The notes under the pieces were generated by a model. The model was given only the letters and a program-made list of their open reading frames with translations, was not told the origin of the DNA and did no database searches. From positions 1 through 6,773 of the forward strand of contig DASYUK010000034.1 of assembly GCA_036001325.1 (NCBI GenBank): 6,773 nucleotides of DNA, given 5' to 3'. The number at the start of each line of letters is the position of its first letter. Position 1 is the first letter of the stretch. The position numbers and the translations under genes were made by a program. Positions 1-5,714 of this stretch are shown piece by piece. This DNA comes from DASVHS01 sp036001325 (lineage in GTDB: Bacteria; Acidobacteriota; Thermoanaerobaculia; Gp7-AA8).

Positions 1-1
1 G

Positions 2-460
2 ACGATCGATGTCGCCAATGTGCGCGATGTTCTGCGCATCGCGAACTCCGCGCTGCGATTCAAACCCGACACGTCCGCGACGAGCAGCGGGCCGAGTCCG
101 GGGGCGACGAGCAGCGGCGGCGGAGGGTCGAGTCCGGAGAGGACCGCGGCGCAGATGGGTGAGCGCAGCCGCGGCATCACCGGCGCCGGCGGCGCGTTCG
201 CCGGTCGCGGCGGTGGCGGCGGACGACGGCCACAGTGGCAGACGGTGTGGGTGCTCGATGACAAGACGAAGAAGCTGCGACCCGTGCAGATCCGCACCGG
301 TATCACCGACGGGCACTACACGGAAGTCGTCGCCGGCGATCTGAAGGAAAGCGACAACATCGTCGTCGGATTGGCGACGTCGAAGGTCGAAGGTCCCGGT
401 CCACCCGGATCACAGAATCCGATGGCCCCGCGCGGGCCGGGTGGTCGAGGCGGGCGGTAG
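2..460 (+). CDS. MacA/HlyD-family periplasmic adaptor (membrane fusion protein), C-terminal part
   Basis: The gene is cut by the left edge; the reading frame is already open at base 2, so the true start lies outside. The visible 152 residues are the end of an RND/MacA-type membrane fusion protein, which links an inner-membrane ABC exporter to an outer-membrane channel. The recognisable part is the membrane-proximal domain: VLRIANSALRFKP near the start, then WVLDDKTKKLRPVQIRTGI, a typical MacA C-terminal pattern. Between these blocks lies a low-complexity linker of roughly 50 residues rich in Gly, Ser and Arg, which most family members lack or have much shorter. The tail after VVGLATSK is also Gly/Pro/Arg-rich. 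The TAG stop shares its last base with the GTG start of the ATPase gene, so the two are translationally coupled. It is paralogous to the adaptor at 5715-6773. The family call is sure; the substrate is unknown. Confidence 0.9.
   Translation, partial: TIDVANVRDVLRIANSALRFKPDTSATSSGPSPGATSSGGGGSSPERTAAQMGERSRGITGAGGAFAGRGGGGGRRPQWQTVWVLDDKTKKLRPVQIRTGITDGHYTEVVAGDLKESDNIVVGLATSKVEGPGPPGSQNPMAPRGPGGRGGR
77..137. repeat. Imperfect in-frame tandem duplication in the adaptor linker
   Basis: The 14-mer GCGACGAGCAGCGG occurs at 77-90 and again at 104-117, exactly 27 nt (nine codons) apart. Each copy is followed by CGAGTCCGG, at 93-101 and 129-137. The encoded peptide reads ATSSGPSPG and then ATSSGGGGSSP. 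This looks like a slippage or duplication event that lengthened the flexible linker of the adaptor without breaking the frame. Confidence 0.7.
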
Positions 461-1188
461 TGCCTCATAAAGTCATCGAGATTCGGGGCCTGACCAAGGT
501 CTACAAAATGGGTGAGGTCGAGGTGCACGCGCTCGCCGGCGTCGATCTCGACGTCGATGAAGGAGAGTTCATCGCTGTCATGGGACCTTCCGGCTCCGGG
601 AAATCGACGCTGATGAACATCGTCGGTTGCCTCGATCGCCCGACTTCAGGGACGTACATCCTCGATGGCGTCGATGTCTCGACGCTCGATCGCGACGCGC
701 GTGCCGTGATTCGAAACGCGAAGATCGGCTTCGTCTTTCAGAGCTTCAACCTCCTCGCGCGAACTTCGGCGATCGAGAACGTCGAGCTGCCGCTGCTGTA
801 CGGCGACTTCGGATGGTCGCGCCAGCAACGACATCAGGCCGCGCTGGACGCGTTGCATCGCGTCGGCCTGAAGGGCCGCGAGCAGAATCAGCCCTCGCAA
901 CTCTCCGGCGGCCAGCAGCAACGCGTCGCCATCGCTCGTGCGCTCGTGACGAATCCGGCCATCCTCCTGGCAGACGAGCCGACCGGAAATCTCGACTCGC
1001 GCACCTCCGAAGAAATCATGGGCATCTTCCAGCAGTTGAATGAGTCGGGAAAAACGATCGTGCTGATCACGCACGAGCAGGACATCGCGCAGCACGCCAA
1101 ACGGATCGTGCACGTGCGCGACGGGAGCATTCAGCAGGACGAACGGATCAAACAAGTAGCCGTTGCTGCGGGAGCAAGTCATGGGTAA
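460..1188 (+). CDS. ABC transporter ATP-binding protein, MacB/LolD/YknY type
   Basis: This 242-residue cytoplasmic ATPase powers a MacB-type exporter. All ABC motifs are intact: Walker A GPSGSGKST (residues 42-50), Q-loop Gln94 in FVFQSFNLL, signature LSGGQQQRVAIARAL (148-162), Walker B ILLADE (168-173), D-loop NLDS (177-180) and switch His205 in LITHE. The N-terminal pattern IEIRGLTKVYKMGEVEVHAL is typical of the LolD/MacB subfamily. The start is GTG at 460, overlapping the adaptor stop by one base (TAGTG), with GAGG about nine bases upstream; the next in-frame Met would cut into the conserved N-terminus. The ATPase and permease are separate genes here, as in YknXYZ, not fused as in E. coli MacB. 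The gene ends 8 nt inside the permease gene. It could equally be annotated lolD-like, but the upstream adaptor favours an export role. Confidence 0.95.
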   Translation: MPHKVIEIRGLTKVYKMGEVEVHALAGVDLDVDEGEFIAVMGPSGSGKSTLMNIVGCLDRPTSGTYILDGVDVSTLDRDARAVIRNAKIGFVFQSFNLLARTSAIENVELPLLYGDFGWSRQQRHQAALDALHRVGLKGREQNQPSQLSGGQQQRVAIARALVTNPAILLADEPTGNLDSRTSEEIMGIFQQLNESGKTIVLITHEQDIAQHAKRIVHVRDGSIQQDERIKQVAVAAGASHG

Positions 1189-2410
1189 CTCGATTCAACG
1201 ACTGGGGAACATCACGATCGTCGGGCTGAAGGCGATCTTCCGAAACAAGCTGCGATCGTTCCTTACGATGCTCGGCATCGTCATCGGCGTCGCTTGCGTG
1301 ATCGCCGTCGTCGCCATCGGGAACGGCGCGACGAAATCCGTCGAGAACACGATCAATTCTCTCGGAACGAACTACATCATGATCTTTCCCGGTGCGACGA
1401 CGCAGAGCGGCGCGCGCATGTTCACAGGCAACTCGACGCTGACCGCCGACGACGCGGACGGCATCAAGGCCGAGTGTCCGGCCGTCGCGTATGTTTCACC
1501 GACCGTACGCAGCGCAGCGCAACTCGTCGCCGGTGAGCTGAACTGGGGAACATCGATCCAAGGTGTGAGCACTGACTACCCGTTGATCCGCTCGTGGAAC
1601 ACATCGCAGGGAACCTTCTTCACCGATCAGGACGTGAAGGCGGCGGCCAAAGTCTGCGTCCTGGGACAGACCGTGGTCGACAATCTCTTCCCCAACGGCG
1701 ATGCTGTCGGTCAGATCGTCCGCATCAAGAACGTTCCGTTCAAGGTCGTCGGCGTTCTCGAGAAGAAGGGCGGGAACATGATGGGACAGGATCAGGACGA
1801 CACCGTCATCGCGCCGTACACGACGGTGATGAAGCGACTGTCGGGCAAAACGAAAATCGACATGATCCAGGTCTCCGCTGTGTCGGCCGATCAAGTTGCA
1901 GAGGCGCAGCGCCAGATCGATGCGTATCTGAGGCAGCGGCATCGCATTCCGCCGAACGGTGACGCCGATTTCAGCATGCGCTCGCAGGAAGAAATCGCAC
2001 AGACGCAGGCGCAGTCGATGGGCATCCTTCGCACGCTGCTCCTTTCGATCGCGGCGATCTCGCTGCTCGTCGGCGGCATCGGCATCATGAACATCATGCT
2101 CGTGAGCGTGACGGAGCGAACGCGCGAGATCGGCATCCGCATGGCGATCGGCGCGAAAGGACGGCACGTGCTGTTGCAGTTTCTCTTCGAGGCCGTCACG
2201 TTAGCCATCGTCGGAGGCCTGATCGGCGTCGTCCTCGGCATCGCGGCGTCGGAAGCCGTCGGCCGTTTTCTGAAATGGCCGATCGTCGTCACGCCGACGT
2301 CGATCGCACTCTCCTTCGGTGTGGCCGCGATTGTGGGAATCTTCTTCGGCTTCTACCCCGCGCGCAAAGCAGCGCGGCTCGATCCGATCGACGCACTGCG
2401 CTACGAATGA
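1181..2410 (+). CDS. MacB/FtsX-family ABC transporter permease
   Basis: This 409-residue inner-membrane subunit of the exporter has the standard MacB plan. A cytoplasmic N-terminal helix is followed by TM1 (about residues 29-48, LTMLGIVIGVACVIAVVAIG). A large periplasmic MacB_PCD domain (about 50-280) follows, then three C-terminal TM helices (about 283-308, 336-357 and 373-393). The FtsX domain carries the hallmark MLVSVTERTREIGIRMAIGA (306-325), and the protein ends with the family-typical FYPARKAARLDPIDALRYE, so the 3' end is complete. ATG at 1181 is chosen over an upstream TTG at 1163 because GGAG (1171-1174) sits six bases before it and it matches the family N-terminus. It overlaps the ATPase gene by 8 nt. 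In MacB systems the permease transmits ATP-driven movement to the adaptor and outer-membrane channel. The substrate (macrolide, peptide, lipid or other) cannot be read from sequence. Confidence 0.95.
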   Translation: MGNSIQRLGNITIVGLKAIFRNKLRSFLTMLGIVIGVACVIAVVAIGNGATKSVENTINSLGTNYIMIFPGATTQSGARMFTGNSTLTADDADGIKAECPAVAYVSPTVRSAAQLVAGELNWGTSIQGVSTDYPLIRSWNTSQGTFFTDQDVKAAAKVCVLGQTVVDNLFPNGDAVGQIVRIKNVPFKVVGVLEKKGGNMMGQDQDDTVIAPYTTVMKRLSGKTKIDMIQVSAVSADQVAEAQRQIDAYLRQRHRIPPNGDADFSMRSQEEIAQTQAQSMGILRTLLLSIAAISLLVGGIGIMNIMLVSVTERTREIGIRMAIGAKGRHVLLQFLFEAVTLAIVGGLIGVVLGIAASEAVGRFLKWPIVVTPTSIALSFGVAAIVGIFFGFYPARKAARLDPIDALRYE

Positions 2411-2413
2411 AAC

Positions 2414-2485
2414 GGGGTCAGGTCTTCAATTTTCAGTTTTTTTCTACGAATCGTGGAAAACACTGAAAATTGAAGACCTGACCCC
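2414..2485. repeat. Near-perfect 72-nt hairpin repeat between convergent genes (REP/MITE-like)
   Basis: The arms 2414-2437 and 2462-2485 are perfect 24-bp inverted repeats beginning GGGGTCAGGTCTTC. The inside also pairs: TTTTC (2440-2444) with GAAAA (2456-2460), then a G-T pair, an A-T pair and CG/CG, closing on a three-base AAT loop. Only 2438-2439 and 2461 are unpaired. The element begins three bases after the permease stop and ends five bases before the stop of the convergent gene, so it is essentially the whole intergenic space. The arms are more AT-rich than the surrounding genes. There is no T-tract after the stem on either strand, so it is not a classical intrinsic terminator, though the transcripts from both sides would end in this fold. 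From memory, GGGGTCAGG-type palindromes occur as dispersed repeats linked to REP-associated or IS200-like transposases; no transposase is present here. The structure is certain; the mobile origin is inferred. Confidence 0.85.
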
Positions 2486-2490
2486 AAATC

Positions 2491-3060
2491 CTACCTGTCG
2501 ACGCGGTACGCCTGAAAGATGCCGCCGCGCGTCCAGTCGCCAGCGAGAGTGACATAGTCGCCGCGACGGAGATCATCGAGACCGATGCGGCTTCGGCGAT
2601 CGGCGCGAACCATGTCCACGGTCACGAAGCGACCGCTGTACTCGTCGCGCAACGTGAGAATGCCGCGTCGATAGTCGATACGGTCGACCACTCCGCGCAC
2701 GTAACCGTCGTCGTATCCGAGGTCATCGACGTACACCATTCCGCCACGGAAAACGCCGCCGAGGCGGATCGAGAGGCCGACGCGGAGGTCGCGACCGCGC
2801 AGACGCGAAGACGGTAACCAGTACGAATAGCCGCGGCGATCGAGATTCACGCGGTAGCCGTCGCGTTCACGTGCGAGACTGCTGATGCGACCTTCGACTG
2901 TCACACGTTCGTTATCGCGATCGCTGCGATTGGACTCGTTGCGACGGTTCGATCCGCCGCGCCATGTCTCATCCTGGCGACGCGAATCCGCAAAAGCGGA
3001 CGTGCCGACGAGCATGGTGAAAGCCACTGCTGCTGCAATCAACTTCCCTGATTTCTTCAT
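2491..3060 (-). CDS. Small secreted protein with two related beta-rich (DUF5666-like) segments
   Basis: I do not recognise a named gene. The 189-residue product begins with a clear signal peptide: MKKSGK, the hydrophobic stretch LIAAAVAFTMLVG, and a probable cleavage site after AFA (residues 22-24). A charged Arg/Asn/Asp-rich linker follows (about 26-52). Two related segments come next, about 53-113 (VTVEGRISSL...) and 120-189 (VRGVVDRIDYRRGILTLRD...), each with a small beta-barrel or OB-like pattern resembling DUF5666-type periplasmic proteins. The composition is rich in Arg, Asp and Gly. The chosen start has a strong GGAGGG site at 3069-3064. An in-frame alternative start at 3117, which would add 19 residues, overlaps the response regulator stop as TGATG, so both starts may be used. 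It is the last gene of the kinase/regulator operon, 56 nt after the regulator, which suggests an envelope output or accessory function. Function unknown. Confidence 0.75.
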   Translation of the reverse strand: MKKSGKLIAAAVAFTMLVGTSAFADSRRQDETWRGGSNRRNESNRSDRDNERVTVEGRISSLARERDGYRVNLDRRGYSYWLPSSRLRGRDLRVGLSIRLGGVFRGGMVYVDDLGYDDGYVRGVVDRIDYRRGILTLRDEYSGRFVTVDMVRADRRSRIGLDDLRRGDYVTLAGDWTRGGIFQAYRVDR

Positions 3061-3100
3061 GTTCCCTCCATGGATGCGATTCATCACGGGAGGGAACATG
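3058..3100 (-). promoter_or_regulatory. 12-bp inverted repeat covering the ribosome-binding site and start codon
   Basis: The minus strand carries CATGTTCCCTCC (3100-3089) and its exact reverse complement GGAGGGAACATG (3069-3058), separated by 19 nt. The second arm holds the complete Shine-Dalgarno GGAGGG and the ATG of the secreted-protein gene. In RNA the first arm would act as a built-in anti-Shine-Dalgarno and hide the start. The region could be opened by ribosomes that re-initiate at the ATG at 3117, which overlaps the regulator stop. The pairing is visible; the regulatory role is inferred. Confidence 0.6.
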
Positions 3101-3116
3101 CGCAATGGATGAGCCA

Positions 3117-3908
3117 TCAGGCGATGCCGAGTTTTTGTTCGAGCTCTTCGCGCCGCCCGCGGCTCAGACTCAGCTCGACGCCATTCTTCAAGCGCACGCC
3201 GTAGTCGCCGCCGGAGTGGCGCGTGAGTGTATCGATGCGATCGAGAGGAACGATCGCCGACCGGTGGATGCGAAAGAAGACAGACGGGTCGAGGCGCTCT
3301 TCGAGCGTCTGCATGCGCTCGCGAATGGCGAACGTGCGTTCCCCGACATGCAGCTCGGCGTACGGACCGCTGGCGGTGATGTAGTCGATCTTCTCCACGG
3401 GCACGACGCGAACCTGACCGCGCGACTCGACCGAGATGCGCTCGAGATAGGCACTCTTCGGTTTCTGCGGCGGCGCCTCGTTGAGCAGCGAGAGAAGCCG
3501 CCTTGTCATCTTGCCGACTTCCTCCAGCTCGATTGTCTTTCGTGCGCGGCGAAATGCCTGTGCGAAGCGCTCGTCGTCGAATGGCTTCACCAGATAGTCG
3601 AGCGCAGCGCGATCGAATGCCTTGAGAGCGAATTGATCGAACGCCGTCACGAAGATGGTGGCCGGCATGTTCTCCGGACCGATCGCATCGATGACCTGCA
3701 GTCCGCTCATGCCCGGCATCTGCACATCGAGAAACACAAGGTCGGGATGAAGGTCACGAATCGCATCGACGGCTTCGTTGCCGCTCGCCGCCATCCCGGC
3801 GATTTCCACGTCAGGTTCTTTCGCCAGCAGGTCGGCGATGCGCTGGCGCGCCAGCGGCTCATCGTCGGCGATGAGCACTCGCACCAGCTTCTTCTTCTCA
3901 GACTCCAT
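3117..3908 (-). CDS. LytTR-family response regulator (REC-LytTR)
   Basis: This is a 263-residue cytoplasmic transcription factor of the AlgR/LytR/YpdB class. The receiver domain (about residues 9-125) has acidic Asp15 and Asp16 (LIADDEP), phospho-acceptor Asp61 in VFLDVQMPG, Thr88 (FVTAF) and Lys108 (LVKPF). After a linker, the LytTR DNA-binding domain (about 155-260) shows ISVESRGQVRVVPVEKIDYI, the typical FFRIHRSAIVPLDRI (211-225) and the closing LSRGRREELEQKL. The ATG at 3908 lies 11 nt inside the kinase gene, with only a weak GAAGA before it, so translation is probably coupled. Its stop overlaps an ATG as TGATG. LytTR proteins usually bind paired direct repeats upstream of their targets; the GTTGCAC-type motifs near 5007-5073 and 5660-5690 are candidates. 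Confidence 0.95.
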   Translation of the reverse strand: MESEKKKLVRVLIADDEPLARQRIADLLAKEPDVEIAGMAASGNEAVDAIRDLHPDLVFLDVQMPGMSGLQVIDAIGPENMPATIFVTAFDQFALKAFDRAALDYLVKPFDDERFAQAFRRARKTIELEEVGKMTRRLLSLLNEAPPQKPKSAYLERISVESRGQVRVVPVEKIDYITASGPYAELHVGERTFAIRERMQTLEERLDPSVFFRIHRSAIVPLDRIDTLTRHSGGDYGVRLKNGVELSLSRGRREELEQKLGIA

Positions 3909-4995
3909 ACGTCTTCAGATCGCGCGCGGTGTGGAACGGCAGCACGATCTGCGCGAGGACGCCGCCGCCGTCGACCGATCGCAGCGACAGCGACGCCGCG
4001 TCGCCATACAACTGCTCGAGCCGCGCCTCCGTGTTGCGCAAGCCCACACCCTTCGACTCTGCGTCGCGCAATCCCGGCCCATTGTCCTGCACGGACATCA
4101 CCACGTCGTCGCCGCGCCGCCGAGCGGCGATCTCGACGCGTCCCTCTCCTGTCATGCGCGCCGCCCCGTGCTCCAGCGCGTTCTCCACGATCGGCTGAAG
4201 GATCAGATTCGGGACCAGGGCATCGAGCACGCCTTCGTCGATCGACATCGTCACGCGCAGCCGTCCCTGAAAGCGGATCTCCATGATCTCGATGTAGCGG
4301 CGGAGAAAATCGAGCTCGTCGCGCAGGGGGACTTCATCGGATCCGCGCTCGTCGATCGTGTGGCGCAACAGCTCCGACAGACGCGCGATCATCCGCCGCA
4401 CACCCGCGGGATCGCGATCGACAAGAGCGGAAATGGCGTGGAGCGTATTGAAGAGAAAGTGCGGATTGATCTGCATGCGCAGCGCGTCGAGACGCGCGTC
4501 GGCGAGCTGCGCGCGCAATTCCGCGGTTTCCTGCTGCCGCCGCTGATATCGGATGTAGTAGTTGCGCGCGAAACCCGCGGCCAGAATCGCGAGATACACG
4601 AGGAGCTGATTCACGAAGCGGAAGCGCGCGATCTGGCGCCACGGCGAGAAGCCGAAGCGCGGCGGACGGGCAAGAATCTCGAACCGGATGAGCTCGAAGA
4701 TGAGGTCCGCCACGATGGCGATGGCGAACCCGGCGAAGAGAAGAAGCAGAACGCGCCTCGGCCAGTTCGACCGCTCGACCGCGTAACGGCTGCTCAACCA
4801 GAAAACGAGCGGCGTCACAGCCGCCCAGATCCACGCCTCCATGTACTCGAGCGCCACGGGCGCTGCCGGCGAAGCGAGGCGGAACCCGAACCCGCGCGGA
4901 TCAAGGAGGCGGTTCGCCGCCGACAACGTCGCGATGAACGTCCAGAAGGCGAAGATCAGCAGCAGTTCCTTCGCTCCGATGCGGCTCTCGGTCAT
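3898..4995 (-). CDS. LytS/YpdA-type membrane sensor histidine kinase (His_kinase + HATPase_c)
   Basis: This 365-residue inner-membrane kinase is the probable partner of the adjacent LytTR regulator. Four hydrophobic segments (about residues 10-26, 50-68, 82-104 and 128-145) form an N-terminal sensor of no recognised class. A short coiled coil (about 150-172) leads into the His_kinase domain with phospho-acceptor His179 in QINPHFLFNTLHAIS, the hallmark of this family. The HATPase domain has an N-box with Asn272 (PIVENALEHG), G1 box DNGPG (304-308) and G2-like KGVGLRNTEARLEQLYG (315-331). ATG at 4995 is chosen because MTESRIGAKELLLIF is followed directly by TM1; upstream codons to 5121 lack membrane-protein character and would run through the divergent promoter region. 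The Shine-Dalgarno is weak (AGG about seven bases upstream). It is the first gene of the operon, and its stop lies inside the regulator gene. The stimulus is unknown. Confidence 0.93.
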   Translation of the reverse strand: MTESRIGAKELLLIFAFWTFIATLSAANRLLDPRGFGFRLASPAAPVALEYMEAWIWAAVTPLVFWLSSRYAVERSNWPRRVLLLLFAGFAIAIVADLIFELIRFEILARPPRFGFSPWRQIARFRFVNQLLVYLAILAAGFARNYYIRYQRRQQETAELRAQLADARLDALRMQINPHFLFNTLHAISALVDRDPAGVRRMIARLSELLRHTIDERGSDEVPLRDELDFLRRYIEIMEIRFQGRLRVTMSIDEGVLDALVPNLILQPIVENALEHGAARMTGEGRVEIAARRRGDDVVMSVQDNGPGLRDAESKGVGLRNTEARLEQLYGDAASLSLRSVDGGGVLAQIVLPFHTARDLKTYGV

Positions 4996-5150
4996 GGACC
5001 CGCCTGGTTGCACTGGGTATGCCTCGCCTGTCCTTCCGTGCAATCCGTAACACCAGCGTGCAACTGGTGCAACCCGTGAAACAGAACTGCCCCTCGAAAC
5101 GTCTCTTCTTACGAGTGGCATTCAAGCCATCAATAACCAAGGAGATACGA
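4996..5150. promoter_or_regulatory. Divergent promoter region with repeated GTTGCAC/GTGCAAC motifs
   Basis: This 155-bp gap separates the kinase operon (leftward) from the Spy-like gene (rightward), so it should hold both promoters. A 7-mer recurs: GTTGCAC at 5007-5013, and on the other strand GTGCAAT at 5038-5044, GTGCAAC at 5058-5064 and GTGCAAC at 5067-5073. CACCAG (5051-5056) and CTGGTG (5064-5069) form an inverted repeat around the third copy. The block starting TAACACC at 5048 is matched at 17 of 22 positions by 5650-5671 upstream of the second adaptor. This is a likely operator, plausibly for the LytTR regulator. I could not assign convincing -35 and -10 boxes. Confidence 0.55.
5139..5146 (+). 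promoter_or_regulatory. Strong ribosome-binding site that fixes the Spy-like start
   Basis: AAGGAGAT ends four bases before the ATG at 5151. The frame is open back to 5019, but this site and the signal peptide that begins at 5151 decide the start. Confidence 0.85.
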
Positions 5151-5588
5151 ATGAAGAAGACGATTTCAGTACTGGCGACGGTCGTCGCACTCAGTGCTTC
5201 CCTCGCCATCGCGGGAGAGAACTGGAAGGGTGAGCACGGCGGCCGTCATCGCGGCGAGGCCGGTTTCAGCCAGAAGATGGCTGAGAAGCTGAACCTCTCC
5301 GAAGCGCAGAAGACGCAGATCAAGGACATCGAGAAGAGCTTCCGCGAACAGAACAAGGCGTTCTTCGAGTCGGCCAAAGCGACCCGCGAGCAGTTCCGCG
5401 CGGCGAAGCAGGCCAACGACACCGCCAAGATCGAGGCGCTCCGTCCGACGATGGAGTCGCAGCGCGCGCAGATGAAGCAGTTGCGTCAGACGCAGATGGA
5501 GCAGATCCGCACCATCCTGACGCCCGATCAGCGAGCTCAGTTCGACGCGTGGAAGGCGCAGCACGAGTCGCGTCGCAACCAGAAGTAG
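5151..5588 (+). CDS. Spy/CpxP-like periplasmic LTxxQ-family protein
   Basis: This 145-residue exported protein begins with a signal peptide (MKKTISVLATVVALSASLAIA, likely cleaved after residue 21). A short Gly/His/Arg-rich stretch (GEHGGRHRG, about 27-35) follows and might bind metal. The rest is almost entirely charged alpha helix. It carries LNLSEAQKTQI (47-57) and LTPDQRAQFDAW (123-134), the paired LTxxQ-like motifs of the Spy/CpxP/ZraP superfamily, whose members act as ATP-independent periplasmic chaperones or stress and metal sensors. Length and architecture fit that superfamily. The gene stands alone on the plus strand, divergent from a sensor kinase and with its own terminator. This recalls CpxP/CpxRA and ZraP/ZraSR pairings, where the periplasmic protein modulates the kinase, although the kinase here is of the LytS class. 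The exact role is unproven. Confidence 0.85.
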   Translation: MKKTISVLATVVALSASLAIAGENWKGEHGGRHRGEAGFSQKMAEKLNLSEAQKTQIKDIEKSFREQNKAFFESAKATREQFRAAKQANDTAKIEALRPTMESQRAQMKQLRQTQMEQIRTILTPDQRAQFDAWKAQHESRRNQK

Positions 5589-5613
5589 TCTCGTCTTTCC
5601 TTTCTCTGTGTGG

Positions 5614-5644
5614 AGCGCCGCCGCCCTCGGCGGCGCTTTTTTTT
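5614..5644 (+). terminator. Rho-independent terminator after the Spy-like gene
   Basis: AGCGCCGCCG (5614-5623) pairs perfectly with CGGCGGCGCT (5628-5637) around a CCCT loop, and eight T residues follow (5637-5644, the first paired). It lies 25 nt after the stop codon. It separates the Spy-like transcript from the second adaptor gene, so that gene needs its own promoter between about 5645 and 5714. Confidence 0.93.
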
Positions 5645-5714
5645 GTTCATAACACCCAGGTGCAGTTGGTGACACAACCGAAAGTTGCACCTCTCCCCTC
5701 CTGTTTTCGATCGC
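5645..5714 (+). promoter_or_regulatory. Leader of second adaptor gene with operator-like motifs and no clear Shine-Dalgarno
   Basis: The 70 bp between the terminator and the ATG must contain a promoter. The region carries GTGCAGT (5660-5666) and GTTGCAC (5684-5690). AGGTGCA (5658-5664) and TGCACCT (5686-5692) form a perfect 7-bp inverted repeat with a 21-nt spacer. The block 5650-5671 resembles 5048-5069 of the divergent promoter region (17 of 22 identical). The last 25 bases are pyrimidine-rich (CTCTCCCCTCCTG), with no purine-rich ribosome-binding site in front of the ATG. Core promoter boxes could not be assigned with confidence. Confidence 0.5.

Noticed and set aside
1163..1180. Upstream TTG start for the permease
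   Set aside because: ATG at 1181 has GGAG at the right distance and matches the family N-terminus; the extension adds only six residues inside the ATPase gene.
2414..2485. The convergent hairpin as a classical bidirectional Rho-independent terminator
   Set aside because: Neither strand has a T-tract directly after the stem; the T-run lies near the loop. It may still affect 3' ends, but it is listed as a repeat.
3105..5079. Long plus-strand open frames (3105-4286 and 3778-5079) opposite the regulator and kinase genes
   Set aside because: They are shadows of well-supported LytTR and LytS-type genes; their products show no recognisable motifs and are Arg/His-rich as expected for reversed high-GC codons.
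4996..5121. N-terminal extension of the kinase to an upstream start at 5121
   Set aside because: It would code through the divergent promoter region and its repeated motifs, and the extra residues lack any family similarity; MTESR at 4995 is followed directly by the first membrane segment.
5019..5150. N-terminal extension of the Spy-like protein
   Set aside because: A strong AAGGAGAT and a textbook signal peptide place the start at 5151.
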